Part shown: piece after piece, positions 5,816 to 8,617 of the stretch | Position numbering within the stretch: the stretch's first letter is position 1 | How the letters are laid out: each line of letters starts with the position of its first letter | Source: Deltaproteobacteria bacterium | Lineage (GTDB): Bacteria > Desulfobacterota > DSM-4660 > Desulfatiglandales > Desulfatiglandaceae | DNA length: 8,617 nt | Reading direction: 5' to 3' | Assembly (NCBI GenBank): GCA_019307165.1 | Contig: JAFDKD010000083.1 | Location: 1-8,617, forward strand | Notes under the pieces: model-generated | The model's input: the letters and a program-made list of their open reading frames with translations, nothing else | Databases searched by the model: none | What the model was told of the DNA's origin: nothing | Position numbers and translations under genes: made by a program

Positions 5816-7738
5816 ATGGCCGAAAGGAAATCTCAACGGTTCGTCGGGAATTGCAGGAAAAATCAGGGCCGGACGTGGTGGGCGGCTCCCTACGAAGACG
5901 AGCCGGACTTCACAAGGCCCCACTTGGAGATACCGGAAGAAACACGTGAGAGGATGTTTTCCCGTCTTAAGCTTCTATACGGAGAAGAAGATGCCGTTAA
6001 GTGGCTTCCCGAACTGGAAAGACGGCTGAAGGTATTCAGTGCGCACAAGCCTCCGGAAGCAGAAGGCCTGGAAAAGGCGTTCAATCCGGCCAACCGTTTT
6101 ACTGAACGGGACCTCATTCTGATCACGTACGGAGATCTCCTGCGTGCGAAGGGCCGGTCCCCCCTGGCCGGTCTGGCCGGTTTTCTTGAAGAGGCTGAAA
6201 AACTGAAGGGCATTATCAACACCCTCCACATCCTCCCCTTCTTCCCCTATACATCAGACAGGGGCTTTTCGGTCACGGATTTCAAGGCCGTGGACCCGAA
6301 CCTCGGTTCGTGGAAAGACATTGAAAACATCGGTCAGCGATTTAAACTCCTGTTCGACGGCGTGCTGAATCATGCATCATCCAAGAGCCCTCAAATTCAG
6401 GAGATGCTGAACGGCAATTCCGATTACAGCGATTTCGCGCTTGTTTTCCGATCTCCCGATGAACTGACGCCCGAACAGCGAAAGCTCATTGTCCGGCCTC
6501 GAACCTCGGACCTTTTGACCGAATTTCAATCCATAGACGGGCCCGTATGGCTGTGGACCACCTTTTCAGCCGATCAGGTGGACCTCAATTATCAGAACCC
6601 CAAAGTTTTGATGGAGATGGTGGGGACGCTTCTTCTCTACATCCGAAAAGGGGTCGACATTATCCGTCTCGATGCGGTCACGTATCTATGGTCAGAGCCC
6701 GGTACACCCAGCGTTCACCTGGAAGAAACCCATGAGATCATTAAGCTTTTTAGAGATGTCATGGATCTGACGGCGCCGCACGTGGCCCTGCTGACCGAAA
6801 CGAATGTGCCCCATGAGGAAAACATTTCCTATTTCGGCAGCGGAACGGACGAAGCCCAGATGGTTTATAATTTTGCGCTTCCGCCCATGGTCCTGCACAC
6901 GTTTTACACTGAAGACGCCACGGCGCTCTCGGAGTGGGCCGCAGGCCTCGAGGCGCCGTCGGATACGACCACATTCCTCAATTTTCTCGACTCCCACGAC
7001 GGAGTGGGGCTCATGGGTGTCAAGAATATCCTCCAGAAGGAAGAAATCAACCATATCATTCACAGGGCCAAAGAGCATGGGGCTTTCATATCATACAAAA
7101 CGGTGGGGGAAGGGAGAGAGTCCTACGAAATCAACACCACCTGGTGGAGCGCCGTCAACATGGACAACAGTACCGAGGAGATATCATTTCAGGTCAAGCG
7201 CTATGTGGCGTCGAGGAGCATATCGCTGGTGCTCCAAGGCGTCCCGGCGATCTATTTCCACGGGCTGGTGGGGACATCCAATGATATTGATGCGGTATTG
7301 GAGACAAAAAACAAGCGGGATATCAACCGGGCGGTCATTCATGAAGCCGCGTTGATTGACAAGCTCGAAGACCCGGAATCCAAGCTTTCTCATATCAAAA
7401 ACCGGCTGGTGAGAATCCTGGAGATTCGCGTCCGTTTCTGTGCATTTCACCCCAACGGTGAACAGAAGGTTATCACGGTTTCGCCACGCGTGTTCACGGT
7501 ATTGAGGATATCTCCCGACACCCAACAGCACATCCTTACGATGACAAACGTGACCGGCCAAGCCGTCCGGATCGAAATATCGCTGAACGATGTGGGTGTA
7601 GAATGGAAGAATTGGTACGACCTGATTGGAAAACGAGGGTGGAGGGCAAGGGATAAGAGGTTGTCCGTGACGCTGCAGGCTTACGATGTGGTTTGGCTTA
7701 TCCCTTTTGCCGAACTGGAGAGGATGATTGAATCGTAA
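5816..7738 (+). CDS. GH13 subfamily 18 glucosyl-disaccharide phosphorylase (sucrose/glucosylglycerate phosphorylase type)
   Basis: Cytosolic retaining glycoside phosphorylase: it splits a glucosyl disaccharide with phosphate to give glucose 1-phosphate. Numbering from the ATG at 5810, a (beta/alpha)8 barrel runs from about residue 100 to 520: LHILPFFPYTSDRGFSVTDF (139-158), FDGVLNH (182-188), nucleophile Asp288 in IIRLDAV, acid/base Glu330 in LLTETN, and the transition-state His396-Asp397 in FLDSHDG. A beta domain follows to 642. No signal peptide. Wording such as TTFSADQVDLNYQNPKV and TETNVPHEENISYF is typical of the sucrose phosphorylase subfamily and, in my judgement, nearer to the glucosylglycerate phosphorylase (E. 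coli YcjM) type than to bifidobacterial sucrose phosphorylase. There is a 90-residue N-terminal helical extension, longer than in classical sucrose phosphorylases (about 500 residues). The natural substrate cannot be read from the sequence. The start at 5816 gives 640 residues. It may be cotranscribed with the gene 42 bases downstream. Confidence 0.9.
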   Translation: MAERKSQRFVGNCRKNQGRTWWAAPYEDEPDFTRPHLEIPEETRERMFSRLKLLYGEEDAVKWLPELERRLKVFSAHKPPEAEGLEKAFNPANRFTERDLILITYGDLLRAKGRSPLAGLAGFLEEAEKLKGIINTLHILPFFPYTSDRGFSVTDFKAVDPNLGSWKDIENIGQRFKLLFDGVLNHASSKSPQIQEMLNGNSDYSDFALVFRSPDELTPEQRKLIVRPRTSDLLTEFQSIDGPVWLWTTFSADQVDLNYQNPKVLMEMVGTLLLYIRKGVDIIRLDAVTYLWSEPGTPSVHLEETHEIIKLFRDVMDLTAPHVALLTETNVPHEENISYFGSGTDEAQMVYNFALPPMVLHTFYTEDATALSEWAAGLEAPSDTTTFLNFLDSHDGVGLMGVKNILQKEEINHIIHRAKEHGAFISYKTVGEGRESYEINTTWWSAVNMDNSTEEISFQVKRYVASRSISLVLQGVPAIYFHGLVGTSNDIDAVLETKNKRDINRAVIHEAALIDKLEDPESKLSHIKNRLVRILEIRVRFCAFHPNGEQKVITVSPRVFTVLRISPDTQQHILTMTNVTGQAVRIEISLNDVGVEWKNWYDLIGKRGWRARDKRLSVTLQAYDVVWLIPFAELERMIES

Positions 7739-7780
7739 ACATTTATTCCATTTGTTGAAGATTTCGGAAAGGAGCTGTCC

Positions 7781-8275
7781 ATGAAATCCATTGCCATTAT
7801 GTTCATCTGCGCGTTTGTGGCGTTGCTGCTCGCCGATGCGGTCCATGCACAGGACCCGATGGTATACCCGGCAAAGGGCCAGAGCCAGGAGCAGATGGAG
7901 AAGGACAAATTCGAATGCTACACCTGGGGCAAAAACCAGACCGGGTTCGATCCCATGCAGGTTCCCCAGGCAACTGCGCCGCCGCCGCAACAGCAGCAAC
8001 GAAGCGGCGGGGCCGTAAGGGGCGCGGCCGGAGGGGCCCTGGCCGGCGCAGCCGTCGGGAAGCTTTCCGGCGGGTCGGCCAGCAAGGGGGCCGCCTGGGG
8101 CGCGGCCGGAGGCGGACTGGTGGGCGGCATGCGGCAGAGCAGGCAGCGTCAGGCCGATCAGCAGGCCCAGCAGCAGTGGGAGCAGGAGCAGGCCGCCAAC
8201 TACGCGCATCAGCGCAACGAATACAACCGGGCCTATGGGGCGTGTCTTGAAGTGCGAGGTTATACGGTTAGATGA
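7781..8275 (+). CDS. Exported glycine-zipper family protein
   Basis: A 164-residue envelope protein of unknown function. Seen: a signal peptide (MKSIAIMFICAFVALLLADA, likely cut after VHA at 23); a polar segment with Cys46 (KFECYTWGKNQTGFDP); a proline-glutamine linker (67-74); a glycine-zipper block about 76-117 (GGAVRGAAGGALAGAAVGK, then GAAWGAAGGGLVGGM) able to pack as membrane-associated helices; a Gln-rich coiled segment 119-145; and an end with Cys155 (YGACLEVRGY). The EC..W / AC.E.RGY pair of cysteines recurs in such proteins and could form a disulfide. SD AAAGGAG (7768-7774) lies six bases from the ATG. It follows the phosphorylase by 42 bases without a visible terminator, so shared transcription is possible. 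Related proteins include the YMGG-like and 17-kDa-antigen-type glycine-zipper families. The gene is intact. Confidence 0.85.
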   Translation: MKSIAIMFICAFVALLLADAVHAQDPMVYPAKGQSQEQMEKDKFECYTWGKNQTGFDPMQVPQATAPPPQQQQRSGGAVRGAAGGALAGAAVGKLSGGSASKGAAWGAAGGGLVGGMRQSRQRQADQQAQQQWEQEQAANYAHQRNEYNRAYGACLEVRGYTVR

Positions 8276-8343
8276 ATTTAGAATTTAGAATTTAGGATTT
8301 AGAATTTAGGATTTGAAATTTAGAATTTGGAATTTGGATTTTC
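8274..8343. repeat. Heptanucleotide tandem array, about 10 copies of GAATTTA
   Basis: Ten consecutive 7-bp units in perfect register: GAATTTA x3, GGATTTA, GAATTTA, GGATTTG, AAATTTA, GAATTTG x2, then GATTTTC. The first unit overlaps the last two bases of the TGA stop of the glycine-zipper gene. Variation is limited mainly to the second and seventh positions (A/G). It is strongly AT-rich against GC-rich flanking genes and encodes nothing convincing. Confidence 0.85.
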
Positions 8344-8405
8344 GATTGAAACTGAAACAGGGTTTTTTATACGGTTTTCGAGTTTGGAAAACGCAGGAGG
8401 GTAAG

Positions 8406-8617
8406 ATGAAGAATATGATACTGCTGGTAACAGCTTTGGTCGTCATCTGCTGGGCGCCGTTTTCAGCGACGGCCGGGGACTTCGACGGTTCGAAACCGTT
8501 GCTTTGCTGCGCGACCAAAGTTTTTGAGTGTGTGGAAGTGGAAGGGTGCCGGGAGGTAACGCCGGAGCAGGTCAATTTGCCGCGGTTCATGGATATCGAT
8601 TTCACCGAAAAGGCGAT
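8406..8617 (+). CDS. Small exported cysteine-containing protein, 3' end beyond the window
   Basis: Seventy codons are visible before the window ends. AGGAGGG at 8395-8401 precedes the ATG by four bases. The product starts with a clear signal peptide (MKNMILLVTALVVICWAPFS, likely cut after ATA at 23). The mature part begins GDFDGSKPLLCCATKVFECV and continues EVEGCREVTPEQVNLPRF, with four cysteines (34, 35, 42, 48). I recognise the general pattern (GDFDGS.PLLC....EC....C..V.PE..N.PRF) from hypothetical exported proteins of Proteobacteria, but know no function. The gene may share a transcript with the glycine-zipper gene 130 bases upstream, although the heptamer array lies between them. Confidence 0.7.
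   Translation, partial: MKNMILLVTALVVICWAPFSATAGDFDGSKPLLCCATKVFECVEVEGCREVTPEQVNLPRFMDIDFTEKA

Noticed and set aside
7184..8209. 341-codon minus-strand open frame opposite the phosphorylase end and the glycine-zipper gene
   Set aside because: It crosses two well-supported plus-strand genes, its N-terminal part is the antisense of a GC-rich glycine-zipper segment with low-complexity Gly/Ala/Pro composition, and it matches no family.
8274..8343. CRISPR array
   Set aside because: The units are 7 bp, contiguous and without spacers; there are no cas genes.

Overview
The window (8,617 bases) reads as accessory or loosely packed chromosome of a Gram-negative bacterium, most likely a Desulfobacterota (deltaproteobacterial) relative. 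This is an inference from the gene families: a two-RCK potassium channel, a DUF1254/DUF1214 protein, a HicBA pair, a GH13_18 phosphorylase, a glycine-zipper envelope protein, several exported proteins, and generous intergenic repeats. There are no rRNA or tRNA genes, no CRISPR array, no transposase and no prophage genes.

Layout. 1-172: leader with a short unidentified open frame. 173-1864: intact potassium channel with two cytoplasmic RCK modules. 1865-2205: non-coding, holding a 73-bp three-hairpin palindromic repeat. 2206-3426: DUF1254/DUF1214 protein whose 5' end is missing. 3427-3733: debris region with a 7-bp tandem array, a roughly 30-codon scrap resembling a 'neuromedin U'-type outer-membrane transporter, and a perfect 13-bp hairpin at the scrap's stop. 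3734-4139 (minus strand): HicB antitoxin gene followed by a hicA toxin gene stopped by a single in-frame TGA. 4245-5492: exported class A acid phosphatase with an extra C-terminal domain. 5474-5728 (minus): orphan VapB-like antitoxin overlapping the phosphatase end. 5816-7738: large GH13_18 sugar phosphorylase. 7781-8275: exported glycine-zipper protein. 8274-8343: ten-copy heptanucleotide array. 8406 to the end: start of a small exported cysteine-containing protein cut by the window edge.

The genes do not form one pathway. The theme of the central part (about 2.0-5.75 kb) is decay and rearrangement: a decapitated gene, a scrap of a second gene, a toxin killed by one base change and an antitoxin without its toxin, with palindromic or tandem repeats close to the apparent break points. 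The intact genes are a K+ channel, a periplasmic or lipid-anchored phosphatase, a phosphorylase that probably acts on a glucosyl disaccharide such as glucosylglycerate or sucrose, and envelope proteins. I found no convincing undescribed multi-gene system. The most novel-looking items are the extra C-terminal domain on the acid phosphatase, the hicA nonsense codon and the two unlike heptamer arrays placed directly after stop codons.
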